Shown here: positions 17,097 through 25,102 of the stretch, piece after piece | How positions within the stretch are numbered: the first letter of the stretch is position 1 | Layout of the letters: each line of letters opens with the position of its first letter | Source of the DNA: Candidatus Poribacteria bacterium | GTDB taxonomy: Bacteria; Poribacteria; WGA-4E; WGA-3G | Assembly (NCBI GenBank): GCA_028824685.1 | Contig: JAPPCZ010000099.1 | Coordinates: forward strand, 1 to 37,015 | Direction: 5' to 3' | Length of the DNA: 37,015 bases | Position numbers and translations under genes: made by a program | The notes under the pieces: generated by a model | The model's database searches: none | What the model saw: the letters and a program-made list of their open reading frames with translations, nothing else | What the model was told of the DNA's origin: nothing

Positions 17097-17130
17097 CAAG
17101 GTATCTCATGGTTATCCATGAGATACCTTG
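17097..17130 (-). terminator. Perfect hairpin after the NTF2-like lipoprotein gene
   Basis: A 15-base perfect stem (17097-17111 with 17116-17130, CAAGGTATCTCATGG and its complement) closes a TTAT loop. On the minus strand it is followed by ATTCTTTTT, so it fits a rho-independent terminator for the leftward gene ending at 17170. Confidence 0.7.
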
Positions 17131-17164
17131 TGATATTAATGTAGTTGTGATATTAATGTAGTTT
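17131..17164. repeat. 17-base tandem duplication
   Basis: TGATATTAATGTAGT occurs at 17131 and again at 17148 with a period of 17 bases, between the hairpin terminator and the stop codon of the lipoprotein gene. It is a simple local duplication with no visible coding role. Confidence 0.6.
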
Positions 17165-17169
17165 GGAAT

Positions 17170-17811
17170 TTATCTTGGTTGTTTTAATGTTGTCCAAACT
17201 ATAGGAAGCAATTGATTATTTTCAATGTGAATTTCTTCCTCGCTGAAAGCTTCATCATGCCATTCAGTGATGCGCCAATCACCATCTCTTTTTTCAAAGA
17301 TAAACAGATTATCGCCTTCCGCATACCAACCCGTGAATTCACCTTCAAATGATTCACCATCAGGGACAAACCCTTGAATTCGGTAGTGATTTCGGACTTC
17401 GACTCGCTTATTTTCGGCTATTACAGTTATTTCTGGTGGGACAGTAAGTGCGATATTAATATTCTGAAATTGGCTAAAGACACGAATCGCGGCATCCCTT
17501 TCTTCTCGGATGTCATCAAATAATAGGTCATCAGTTTTATCACCATCTGTTCCCAAGTCTCCTACGTATCGGAAACCTTGAGACCAGTAGGCACTTATAT
17601 AGGTTTCAATATCCTCAATTTCATAACCTTCCCGCCACCTTTTTAAAACCTCGTTAATTGCCAAATAATCCTCTGGCGGCACTTGGATAACTTTTTCAGA
17701 CATTTGATTCCTGTCATCATCGTCGTTTACTTTTTCAAGATCGGCACTGCAGGAAATAAAAAATGTCAATAATGCAAGCACGCCGCTTATCTTTGTTAAT
17801 TTCTGGCCCAT
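17170..17811 (-). CDS. NTF2-like lipoprotein, copy 1
   Basis: The 213-residue protein opens with a lipoprotein signal: a lysine n-region, the core VLALLTFFIS and the lipobox FISC. The mature part is an NTF2/SnoaL-like domain of about 130 residues: YLAINEVLKRWREGYEIEDIETYISAYW forms the opening helices and GFRYV a strand, and EVRNHYRIQGFV and WRITEWHDE form the final sheet. It is a tandem paralogue of the product of 18120-18677; the two are close to identical in motifs such as KRWREGYE.EDIETY.SAYWSQGFRYV. NTF2-like domains bind small ligands or serve as enzymes; no catalytic residues can be assigned here. A hairpin terminator follows. Confidence 0.7.
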   Translation of the reverse strand: MGQKLTKISGVLALLTFFISCSADLEKVNDDDDRNQMSEKVIQVPPEDYLAINEVLKRWREGYEIEDIETYISAYWSQGFRYVGDLGTDGDKTDDLLFDDIREERDAAIRVFSQFQNINIALTVPPEITVIAENKRVEVRNHYRIQGFVPDGESFEGEFTGWYAEGDNLFIFEKRDGDWRITEWHDEAFSEEEIHIENNQLLPIVWTTLKQPR

Positions 17812-17901
17812 GATGATAATATTCCAAATAATGGTTTATAGGTTTCAGAAACATATTATCCACTTCGTCAAGATGGATGACTTTCTATCCCATGGGTGTT
17901 T

Positions 17902-17930
17902 ATCATAGCATAGGGTTACCAATATTTCAA
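17902..17930 (-). promoter_or_regulatory. Sigma-70-type promoter for lipoprotein copy 1
   Basis: On the minus strand TTGAAA (17930-17925) and TATGAT (17907-17902) are separated by 17 bases, giving a leader of about 85 bases to ATG 17811. The surrounding 308-base gap 17812-18119 also contains a 27-base tandem duplication and no credible gene. Confidence 0.5.
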
Positions 17931-17993
17931 TAGGATAGGACTTACGCGGAAGTTCGGACACGGAAACCAAATTGCTAAAACGCACTATAAACT

Positions 17994-18047
17994 AAACTAT
18001 ATACGCTGCAATGCCTTAAAAAACTATATACGCTGCAATGCCTTAAA
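17994..18047. repeat. 27-base perfect tandem duplication
   Basis: The unit at 17994-18020 (starting AAACTATATACGCTGC, ending GCCTTAAA) is repeated without change at 18021-18047. It lies in the gap between the two paralogous lipoprotein genes and reads as recent slippage. Confidence 0.8.
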
Positions 18048-18119
18048 ACAAACAGGCTGCGTAAATCTTAGATAGTTTGAAAATCCATTTTGAATGCTTG
18101 TTGGTGAAACTACAGGAAG

Positions 18120-18677
18120 CTAAAGATTATTAGCAATGCGAATTTCTTCATCATTAAAAGACTCGTCATGCCATTCGGTGATGCGCCATTCATCATCTCT
18201 TTTTTCAAAGACAAACAGGTTGTCGCCCTCCGCGAACCATCCGATGAAGCCACCTTCAAGTGATTCGCCATCTGCTACAAAACCTTGAATCCGATAATGA
18301 TTTCGGACTTCGGCTTGCGTGCCATCTTTATTCATAGATATTTCTGGTGGAATAGAGAGTTCGATTTCAATATCCTGAAATCGGCTAAAGACATGAATTG
18401 CAGAATCCCGTTCGTCTCGAATATCATCAAATATAAGGTCATCAGTTTTATCGCCATCTGTTCCCCAGTCTGAGACGTATCGGAAGCCTTGCGACCAGTA
18501 TGCACTCATATAAGTCTCTATATCTTCAGTTTCATAACCTTCTCGCCACCGTTTTAAAACGCTGTTAATTGCCAAATAGTCCTCGGAGGACACCGGAATC
18601 TTATCAACGTCTCCGCATCCAATAAAAAATGCTATTAATGTAAGTACTCCGCTTATCTTTACTAATTTCTCAAACAT
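18120..18677 (-). CDS. NTF2-like lipoprotein, copy 2
   Basis: This 185-residue product parallels copy 1: a signal with core GVLTLIAFFIG and lipobox FIGC, then the same NTF2-like domain (VLKRWREGYETEDIETYMSAYW, then EVRNHYRIQGFV, then WRITEWHDESF). It lacks about 13 residues of copy 1 between lipobox and domain, and it stops at ANNL where copy 1 continues LPIVWTTLKQPR. The sequence after its stop (reading leftward from 18119) still shows a similar AGCTTCC pattern, so the shorter end may have come from a point change after duplication. The ATG follows GAGG at eight bases. Confidence 0.68.
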   Translation of the reverse strand: MFEKLVKISGVLTLIAFFIGCGDVDKIPVSSEDYLAINSVLKRWREGYETEDIETYMSAYWSQGFRYVSDWGTDGDKTDDLIFDDIRDERDSAIHVFSRFQDIEIELSIPPEISMNKDGTQAEVRNHYRIQGFVADGESLEGGFIGWFAEGDNLFVFEKRDDEWRITEWHDESFNDEEIRIANNL

Positions 18678-18702
18678 TATGATTACCTCAAAATAAAATG
18701 TT

Positions 18703-19518
18703 TTATCTATTTTCTTTTAACTTTTCGCGACGTGTTACTTCCTCAATGATCTGATCTAAGTGTTCCTGGTTTTTGGGTGGCCACGGCACATCAGCGGGTA
18801 ATCTCAAATCTTCACGACTGATAGGATCAGGTCTTTCGGGAAGCACATTATTCGCTTCATCAACGTATATTATTTTCCAACCCCATGGATGTTTGCCTCT
18901 AAATAAAAGGTCAAATCTCTGTTTTTCAGAGAGTTTTCCTCCCCCTGCCATGCCAACCCCCATACCTTTGTGTTTCGTAATCTTAACAGTCTCATATTTG
19001 CTTGAATTTGTGATTGGAATAACAGTTTTGCCATCTGCCCCTAAAAAGTCAACCCGCACTACGTTACGGTTCTTCCGCTTTGCTGCTTTCAATTGTTGGT
19101 ATTCCCAAATCCTCCTATCAATGAAAGCATCTTCATAAGTTTCCCTGTCATTATATTGGACTCCATATAAACGCCATCTTTCCGGCTTAGATTTCCAAAA
19201 ATTCAAAGAATGCCGTAAAGAATTACGTATTGACATATATCCGCTAAAATCATCAGAATCTTCAATAACGATACCTTTGTCAAGTAGTATCTCAAGCCAT
19301 TCGGTAGGATACCTCTCATTTAATTTCTGCTGTTGTTCAGGATTTGGATTGTTTATGAGACGTTTGTCTACAAATGCTTCAAGAATTGCTTCAGGCGTTT
19401 GTGGGTGCGGCCCCTCATATTTGACAGGAGGTTCCTCTGTTATCATAAAACAAGATACAACCATACATAAGCATAAGGTCACCCCAATTGTCAATAGGAT
19501 ATTCATATTTCTCTGCAT
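18703..19518 (-). CDS. Lipoprotein of an unrecognised family, paralogue of the 31460 gene
   Basis: The product (271 residues from ATG 19518) has a lipoprotein signal: NILLTIGVTLCLCMVVSC, with lipobox VVSC. The mature protein has no domain I know. Its middle and end parallel the cytosolic protein at 31460-32209: YP..W...LL.KG..I.D..D...Y..IR.SL, then a D..I..YQ..(K/E)A.R.N, and at the end KLSE.QR.DL..KG..P.GW(K/E)(I/V)(I/V)Y(V/I)DE..N.L. ATG 19518 is preferred over ATG 19527 because AAGGAG ends right before the latter and nine bases before the former. The gene reads away from the redox locus, whose first gene starts 450 bases off. Confidence 0.6.
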   Translation of the reverse strand: MQRNMNILLTIGVTLCLCMVVSCFMITEEPPVKYEGPHPQTPEAILEAFVDKRLINNPNPEQQQKLNERYPTEWLEILLDKGIVIEDSDDFSGYMSIRNSLRHSLNFWKSKPERWRLYGVQYNDRETYEDAFIDRRIWEYQQLKAAKRKNRNVVRVDFLGADGKTVIPITNSSKYETVKITKHKGMGVGMAGGGKLSEKQRFDLLFRGKHPWGWKIIYVDEANNVLPERPDPISREDLRLPADVPWPPKNQEHLDQIIEEVTRREKLKENR

Positions 19519-19549
19519 CAGTTTCATCTCCTTTGTAGGAATTTATAGA

Positions 19550-19732
19550 TATAGTAGATTTTAGAATTACTTTGACACTCCGAACCAGCGAGGTTAGGAA
19601 ACCTCGCCCACCAATGAATGTAAGAGGCGCCAAATGCCAAACGCGCATTTGGCGTTAATTTGGCAATAAATTGCGCGACTACAAACGCCGCAAACCTATA
19701 AGAACTGTAAGGTAATTTTAGATTTCACTATA
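19550..19732. mobile_element. MITE-like element with imperfect terminal inverted repeats
   Basis: The left end TATAGTAGATTTTAGAATTA (19550 onward) and the reverse complement of the right end, TATAGTGAAATCTAAAATTA (ending at 19732), agree at most positions, giving paired ends of about 24 bases. Inside are two hairpins: GAGGTT-AGGA-AACCTC near 19590-19605, and CGCCAAATG (19628-19636) with CATTTGGCG (19646-19654). No gene fits within 183 bases. A related half-copy lies at 31369-31429 in the opposite direction. It occupies much of the 450-base gap between 19518 and 19969. Confidence 0.6.
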
Positions 19733-19861
19733 TACATAAGTTATTCTCTTTTTTAGTTATCAACTGAATCGCTTTTCTTCAAAAAATCTTGAAAATGCCC
19801 TTGAAATTTCACATAATAAGCATGACGAAAATTTTCATTCCAAACCGAGCATGTCTTTTTA

Positions 19862-19892
19862 TGTAACCTTTTTCTTTCATTTACATTCTTAC
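19862..19892 (+). promoter_or_regulatory. Putative ECF-sigma promoter, site A
   Basis: TGTAACCTTTT at 19862-19872 is followed, starting exactly 17 bases after its first base, by ATTTACATTCTTAC (19879-19892). The same pair, with the same distance, appears at 23404-23434 (site B). The upstream box resembles the GTAAC-type -35 elements of ECF sigma factors. It lies 77 bases before the ATG of the first thioredoxin-fusion gene. Assignment to a particular sigma factor is inference. Confidence 0.6.
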
Positions 19893-19968
19893 CTATTAAA
19901 CCAAGTTCAATAGAGCAAATTAAACCGAAATCAAGTATTTTGCAAATAAGAAAATAGGAGACAATATC

Positions 19969-21294
19969 ATGAAAGGAAATAGTGCAGACTTATGGGAAGA
20001 CTTTCTCCTCAAAAGTCAACGAGATGCAGACGGGAAGCGGAAAGTTGCAAAAGACATCCAGGAAAAGGTAATTACCTACATCAAAGCGAAAATTGATGCA
20101 GGTGTTTCTAACGGTAAAACGTCGCTTCCATCCGATTTGATGGAATACATCTACCGTTTTTCTAAAGAGATGCGTCAGGAACTGCGCGAATACGCTGAAA
20201 ACGTTCTGGAAAAAAACCCCGATAACGGTGCAGCAGCAAAGTTTCTGGCGATAGAAACTTTACAAAAACTTGACGGAGAACCGATTCCGATAGAACCGAA
20301 GTATCCATATTTAGAAAAAGCGATGGTGTTAGTGCCAAAAGATGTTGAAATCTGTTTCTTCGCATTTGAAGAATATGGATGTGATCAGTTTCTTCATGAG
20401 ATGGAAGATTACGAAGATGACACACTTGTTTCTATTGAGAGATTGTTTGACCGTATCCATGAAAGGGACACACAGACACAGTCCAGATGGGTGCGTATGC
20501 TTTATGACTATTCAGAGGTATGGACAAGTCCTACTGATATTTATAAAACACTCAACGAAAATGACCCTTATATTAAACGGTGGACAGCAGTACTATGCAA
20601 AATTCAGAATGTCTTTGAACAAGAATTAGAACGAACACCCAATGATTGGGAGATTGTCCTTATACTGACTGAAATTCATGCGGTTTTAGGAAATACTGAT
20701 GCAGCCGAAAAAGTTTTGAGGAAAGCACAAACGGTTTTTGAAAAACGTCTGGAACAAACTGAAAATGACCAAACTGCTTTGGATGGATTAGCAAATATCC
20801 ATGAGAAATTAGGAAATGCCGAACTTGCCCAAGAATACAAGCTCAAAGCGGACCCCAGTTTAGGATGGGTAGATCAAATATTACCCAATTTTCCAGCATC
20901 TACAGTTGACCTTGATGACAACTCAATTTCGCTTGCAGATTACCGTGGAAAAGTTGTGCTACTTGATTTCTGGGCAGTGTGGTGCGGTCCCTGTGTCGGA
21001 GAAATTCCGAATATTAAGGAAGTATATGAGAAATATCACGACAAAGGATTTGATGTCATTGGCGTAAGTTTTGACAAAGACGAGGCAGTAGTGCGCGAGT
21101 TCATCAAGGAAAAAGAAATACCGTGGCGGCAGATTTTGGATAGTGGCGGTTTCAAAGGCATATTTGCAGAGCAATATGGTGTCCGTGGTATTCCTGCACC
21201 GTTTCTGATTGACCGAAACGGAAAAGTTATCTCTGTTAAGGCAAGAGGTAGTCTTCTGGGTGAACTCGTTGCAGCAGAAATTGAGGATAAATAA
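19969..21294 (+). CDS. Thioredoxin-domain fusion protein, short form 1
   Basis: The 441-residue protein has no signal peptide, so it should be cytosolic. Residues 1 to about 125 form a helical domain I do not recognise (DLWEDFL, IQEKVITYIKAKIDAGVSNG, SLPSDLMEYIYRF, NPDNGAAAKFLA). A TPR-like part follows at about 210-300 (NDW..VL..L.EIH..LG.T.AA). The C-terminal domain (about 300-441) is a TlpA/AhpC-like thioredoxin with WCGPC: C339 and C342 form the redox pair, and GIPAPFLIDRNGK carries the conserved cis-proline. TlpA-type proteins are usually exported, so a cytosolic fusion is unusual. AGGAG precedes the ATG. A close tandem paralogue follows at 21340. Confidence 0.8.
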   Translation: MKGNSADLWEDFLLKSQRDADGKRKVAKDIQEKVITYIKAKIDAGVSNGKTSLPSDLMEYIYRFSKEMRQELREYAENVLEKNPDNGAAAKFLAIETLQKLDGEPIPIEPKYPYLEKAMVLVPKDVEICFFAFEEYGCDQFLHEMEDYEDDTLVSIERLFDRIHERDTQTQSRWVRMLYDYSEVWTSPTDIYKTLNENDPYIKRWTAVLCKIQNVFEQELERTPNDWEIVLILTEIHAVLGNTDAAEKVLRKAQTVFEKRLEQTENDQTALDGLANIHEKLGNAELAQEYKLKADPSLGWVDQILPNFPASTVDLDDNSISLADYRGKVVLLDFWAVWCGPCVGEIPNIKEVYEKYHDKGFDVIGVSFDKDEAVVREFIKEKEIPWRQILDSGGFKGIFAEQYGVRGIPAPFLIDRNGKVISVKARGSLLGELVAAEIEDK

Positions 21295-21339
21295 GTTTAG
21301 AAAAAAACATTTTGCAAAAACAAAACATGGAGGAAAATC

Positions 21340-22659
21340 ATGAAAGAAAATAGTGTGGATGTATGGAATGACTATCTCAATACACTTGAAAATCGCGGGT
21401 ATGCAAGCGTTGATTGGGAAGTGGCATCAGATGTTCAAGAAAAGTTAATAGAGTACTTCAAAGCGAAAATTGATGAAGGTGTTTCTGATGGGAAAACGTC
21501 GCTTCCACCCGATTTGATAGAGTACATCTATCGCTTTCCTAAAGAGATGCGGTGGGCACTGCGCGTTCATGCTGAGGGTGCTTTAGAAAGTGATCCGGAC
21601 AATGGCGCGGCAGCAAAATTCTTGGCAATAGAGACATTACAGGTATTCGATGTGACAGTGCCTCTCAGTCGAAAACGTCCGCTTGTGGAAAAAGCCATGA
21701 TGCTGCTGTCAAAAGATGTTGAAATTTGTTTCTTTGCGTTCACAAAATACGGATTCTGTGAAGACGAGGGAGTACTCAAAGCTCTGGAGAGAATGTTTGA
21801 GAGGCTACAAGAGACTTCTACTTCTCAAGAGACACAATATAGGTGGGTAAACCGGATACTCTACGACTATAGTGAAGTTTGGCTCAGACCAACTGACCTT
21901 TATGAAGGTCTAAAAACTGACGATCCGCTCATTGAACGGTGGAATGTGGTGTTTAGCAAAATTCAAACTGTCTTGGAAAAACAGCTTGCGCAAAAGCCAG
22001 AAGATTGGGATGCTTCACGGATGTTAACTGAGATTCACGAAACATTAGGAGATACTGATGCGGTGCGAGCAGTTCTTAAGGAAGCACAACCGGTTTTTGA
22101 GAAGATATTGGAGCAAGAACCAGACGATTGGACAGCTCTACACGCACTTGCTAATATCCATGAGAAGTTAGGAAATACCGAACTTTCCCGCCAATATCGG
22201 ATAAAGCGAGATCCGACTTTAGCATGGGAGGAACAAATCTTGCCCGATTTTCCAGCGTCTACAGTTGATCTTGATGGCACCCCGATTTCACTTGCAGACT
22301 ATCGTGGAAAAGTTGTTCTACTCGATTTTTGGGCAGTATCGTGCGGTCCTTGCATCGGGGAAATACCAAATATCAAGAAAGTCTACGAAAAATATCACGA
22401 CAAGGGTTTTGAAGTAATCGGTATAAGTTTTGACGAAAACGAATCGGTGGTGAGCGAGTTCATCAAGGAAAAAGAGATACCTTGGCGGCAGATTTTGGAT
22501 AGTGGCGGTTTCAAAGGCGTATTTGCAGAACAGTATGGTGTGCGCGGTATTCCTGCCCCTTTTCTGATTGATCGAAACGGAAAAGTTATCTCTGTTAAGG
22601 CAAGAGGTAACCTCTTAGATGAGCTCGTTGAAGCAGAGATTGAAAGTAAAAAAGGATAA
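21340..22659 (+). CDS. Thioredoxin-domain fusion protein, short form 2
   Basis: This 439-residue tandem paralogue of the preceding gene has the same order: helical domain of unknown family, TPR-like part (DDWTALHALANIHEKLGNTEL), and thioredoxin domain. The redox pair is C335-G-P-C338, but the usual Trp before it is Ser (WAVSCGPC), which may shift the redox potential. Similarity to short form 1 is very high in the last 150 residues (for example EKEIPWRQILDSGGFKG and RGIPAPFLIDRNGK) and lower toward the middle. The start has GGAGG eight bases ahead. It begins 45 bases after the stop of short form 1 and is followed by the ECF sigma gene. Confidence 0.82.
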   Translation: MKENSVDVWNDYLNTLENRGYASVDWEVASDVQEKLIEYFKAKIDEGVSDGKTSLPPDLIEYIYRFPKEMRWALRVHAEGALESDPDNGAAAKFLAIETLQVFDVTVPLSRKRPLVEKAMMLLSKDVEICFFAFTKYGFCEDEGVLKALERMFERLQETSTSQETQYRWVNRILYDYSEVWLRPTDLYEGLKTDDPLIERWNVVFSKIQTVLEKQLAQKPEDWDASRMLTEIHETLGDTDAVRAVLKEAQPVFEKILEQEPDDWTALHALANIHEKLGNTELSRQYRIKRDPTLAWEEQILPDFPASTVDLDGTPISLADYRGKVVLLDFWAVSCGPCIGEIPNIKKVYEKYHDKGFEVIGISFDENESVVSEFIKEKEIPWRQILDSGGFKGVFAEQYGVRGIPAPFLIDRNGKVISVKARGNLLDELVEAEIESKKG

Positions 22660-22766
22660 AATATAGGTTTTTCTGTAGGCGCGCTTTGCAAGTGCACCTG
22701 CTGCGGGTGTCTCAATAATTATGCGTTTTGCAATGAAAGTAGTGATGGAAATAGAGGGCTGGTGGT

Positions 22767-23381
22767 ATGGATGAGTTTCGCGATGATGAATTAGTACATC
22801 AAAATTTAGACGTTGCGGATGATGGAGCATTTGAAATCCTCTATCACCGTTACGAAGGGCCACTCCTCAGTTTTTTCTACAGGCGTGTTGGCAATTGGGA
22901 AACCGCGCAAGATCTCGTACAAGAGACGCTTATTAAGGTGCATCAGAACCTTAGAACACTTCGGAATCCCCAAAGTTTTTCCAGTTGGTTGTTTAGCATC
23001 GCGCATCAACTCATTGCAGCACACTTCCGTGATGAGCAGAGAAAACTCGAAATCGGTTCACTTGAGGGGAATCCTGAAGCATATTTAGTAGACCTTGAGC
23101 ACCGTTCTCCAATTTATCGTATCATAGCTAAAGAACAGATGGAGATTGTATATGCTCTGGCTCAACGATTACCTATTTCCGAACAGGAAGTATTTGAAAT
23201 GAAACTGGCAAATCCCAAAATGATGTTGGAAGAAATTGCTGAAACTTTAAGAATTTCGCTGTCAGCGACTAAGGTTCGCTTGTATCGAGCTAAGAAAAAA
23301 GTTGTCGCTTGGATGAAGGCGGAATATCCTGGTGAATTTGACCACATATTTAGAAAACAAGAGGGAACAAAAACGGGTTGA
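22767..23381 (+). CDS. ECF-type RNA polymerase sigma factor
   Basis: The 204-residue protein has the two domains of an ECF (group 4) sigma factor and no sigma-3. Region 2 is FEILYHRYEGPLLSFFYRRVGNWETAQDLVQETLIKVHQNLRTL, with the core-binding D-L-V-Q-E-T pattern. Region 4 is LPISEQEVFEMKL...MLEEIAETLRISLSATKVRLYRAKKKV, with the helix-turn-helix that contacts the -35 element. No anti-sigma factor gene lies next to it. It sits 107 bases after the second thioredoxin fusion, between predicted ECF promoters A (19862) and B (23404), so it may direct both operons. The ATG has GGTGG nearby but at a short distance; spacing is not ideal. Confidence 0.88.
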   Translation: MDEFRDDELVHQNLDVADDGAFEILYHRYEGPLLSFFYRRVGNWETAQDLVQETLIKVHQNLRTLRNPQSFSSWLFSIAHQLIAAHFRDEQRKLEIGSLEGNPEAYLVDLEHRSPIYRIIAKEQMEIVYALAQRLPISEQEVFEMKLANPKMMLEEIAETLRISLSATKVRLYRAKKKVVAWMKAEYPGEFDHIFRKQEGTKTG

Positions 23382-23403
23382 ATAATAAAGCAGACGAATT
23401 TTA

Positions 23404-23434
23404 TGTAACCTTTTGAGCCGATTTGCATTCTTAC
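23404..23434 (+). promoter_or_regulatory. Putative ECF-sigma promoter, site B
   Basis: TGTAACCTTTT (23404-23414) and ATTTGCATTCTTAC (23421-23434) repeat the site A pair with identical spacing and one mismatch in the second box. The six bases between the boxes differ, so this is not a simple local duplication. It lies 20 bases before ATG 23454, leaving a very short leader that still contains AAGGAGG at 23441. Confidence 0.65.
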
Positions 23435-23453
23435 ACTAATAAGGAGGACAAAA

Positions 23454-24176
23454 ATGACCCCGAATGATGTCAAGGAATTACTCAAAACTATAATTGCAGC
23501 AGAATGTCTCCCGATTGAGATTATTGATATTGCCCCTACTCAGAATCTACTCACATCAGATTCTACGACAGAGAATCGCATAAAAGATGTAATCCATCAA
23601 TGGAACAAAGACGGTAAAATCTACACACGTCATCCTGGTCGATCAGATATTATGGAATTCTATTCCAAAACCGATTCTGAATCTGCTGCTAAAGAATTGC
23701 TTGAATCGTTAGCAGTAGAAGCACTCCTTGAAGTGATCATAGCGGAACAGGAATTGTCCATCTGTTTCACCGATCACGGTTTTCGATTGGTTACATTGGC
23801 AGAAGATGATACAACGCGTTACCCAGTAAAAATCCTTCACGGTGGATTTCAGTTAGAAAAAAAACAGGAGGCTAAGGTTCTCCCAACGCAACTTGAGGGG
23901 GTGGCGAATCGCTTTGAAATGCTCCTAAAGGAAAAACGTATCAAGGCGAAATTGTTCCACCGAGGTTTCAGATTAGAGAAAACTTCTGAAGCGAACATAC
24001 CTCTTTCAAAAGTTGATGAGATTGCAAAACGGATAGATGATATCCTCGGCATCAACTATGTGTTGGATTCATACAACACACCACCTTCCGAGGAAGTCTT
24101 TAAATCCACGAGTTGCACAAGTGCCAATATCCGAATTTCTTTGTGGCGTTTTCCACGGCGCGAATGGAAAAGTTGA
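23454..24176 (+). CDS. H-x-G-F repeat protein, copy 1 (unknown family)
   Basis: I do not recognise this 240-residue protein. It and the next two genes share a pattern of repeated units of roughly 45-55 residues, each with a helix (LL...I.....L) followed by a strand ending in (H/S)xGFxL. Here the units end at IIDIAPTQNLL (degenerate), FTDHGFRLVTL, ILHGGFQLEKK (short, lacking its helix) and LFHRGFRLEKT. The end reads IDDILGINYVLD, matching (T/V)GI(D/R)Y in the paralogues, and then diverges. No signal peptide or membrane segment. AAGGAGG lies ahead of the ATG, and predicted ECF promoter B directly precedes it. Confidence 0.7.
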   Translation: MTPNDVKELLKTIIAAECLPIEIIDIAPTQNLLTSDSTTENRIKDVIHQWNKDGKIYTRHPGRSDIMEFYSKTDSESAAKELLESLAVEALLEVIIAEQELSICFTDHGFRLVTLAEDDTTRYPVKILHGGFQLEKKQEAKVLPTQLEGVANRFEMLLKEKRIKAKLFHRGFRLEKTSEANIPLSKVDEIAKRIDDILGINYVLDSYNTPPSEEVFKSTSCTSANIRISLWRFPRREWKS

Positions 24177-24222
24177 AAACTTAACTTTACTGCAACCTGA
24201 TTCTACTATAGGAGGTTGAATT

Positions 24223-25068
24223 ATGAATCCTAATGATGTTAATAAATTATTGGCATCTTTTATTGAAGAGTTTGCCCTACCCGTTACCTTGTTCAATAGT
24301 GGACCTCTGATGATCAGCGAAGACGATGCTAAAGTTTCAAGGGAACGGCTTAAAGATATTGCAAAACAGTGGATGGATCTTGAGAGAGATGGCTGCGACA
24401 AAATTCCCAAAGAGATGCAAGAATGCTTCGCGCGTTTAAAAGAAGAGGTTGGTTTGTATAGAAACCATAGTATTTCTGTGAGAAAAAGCGAATCTGAACT
24501 TTGTGTAGAGATAGAACGTCTTGCTCTTGAAACATCTCATGTGCCGGAGGTTAGAAAAGTATTGAAATCCTTGATCGCAGAACAAGAATTGCCATTTGAG
24601 ATTTTCCATCAAGGTTTTGATGTCATTATTCTGCCAAAAGACACGCAGAAATATCGGGACGAAGAGATGAAAGAACTCGAAACATTACTTGAAAAAGAGA
24701 ACTTAAGCGTGCAGGTACGCCACAGCGGTTTTGATTTAACGCGAATGGAACCAAGAGAATATGGCGAACCAGATATCCATTTTCTACATGTTCAGGAACT
24801 ATCGCAGCGTCTGCAGTCGGCACTGGAAACACACAAACTCAAGGTGTGTCTGCTTCATAAAGGTTTCGTGTTAGAGAAGCAACGGGAAGTCGAAATACAT
24901 GTTTGTGAGACTGCAGAGTTAGCATCACGGCTAAGCTTTATGACAGGTATTGATTATCGTGGAGCAGGTGCGTATGGTATGGGACTCCCAGAAAACGATA
25001 TTCCACATGGATGGACACATAAAATTAATTGGAAGCATTCAAGGATAAGTGCATCCCGTCCTTACTAA
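24223..25068 (+). CDS. H-x-G-F repeat protein, copy 2 (unknown family)
   Basis: This 281-residue paralogue shows the repeat most clearly. Four units end at LFNSGPLMIS, IFHQGFDVIIL, VRHSGFDLTRM and LLHKGFVLEKQ, each preceded by a helix such as VLKSLIAEQELP, LETLLEKENLS or LQSALETHKLK. An extra charged helical segment (about residues 45-90, including KIPKEMQECFARLKEEV) is inserted between units 1 and 2. It ends with TGIDYRGAGAYGMG and a short basic tail. It is soluble by sequence. AGGAGG precedes the ATG. It is the middle copy of a tandem triplet between the ECF sigma gene and the ferredoxin genes. Confidence 0.7.
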   Translation: MNPNDVNKLLASFIEEFALPVTLFNSGPLMISEDDAKVSRERLKDIAKQWMDLERDGCDKIPKEMQECFARLKEEVGLYRNHSISVRKSESELCVEIERLALETSHVPEVRKVLKSLIAEQELPFEIFHQGFDVIILPKDTQKYRDEEMKELETLLEKENLSVQVRHSGFDLTRMEPREYGEPDIHFLHVQELSQRLQSALETHKLKVCLLHKGFVLEKQREVEIHVCETAELASRLSFMTGIDYRGAGAYGMGLPENDIPHGWTHKINWKHSRISASRPY

Positions 25069-25102
25069 TTCAGTTTGGTAACGCCCCTACCAAAGGAGGA
25101 AA

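Noticed and set aside
23789..23795. GGTTACA, a reverse-strand version of the ECF box
   Set aside because: It is inside the first H-x-G-F repeat gene, has no downstream box, and no leftward gene begins nearby.
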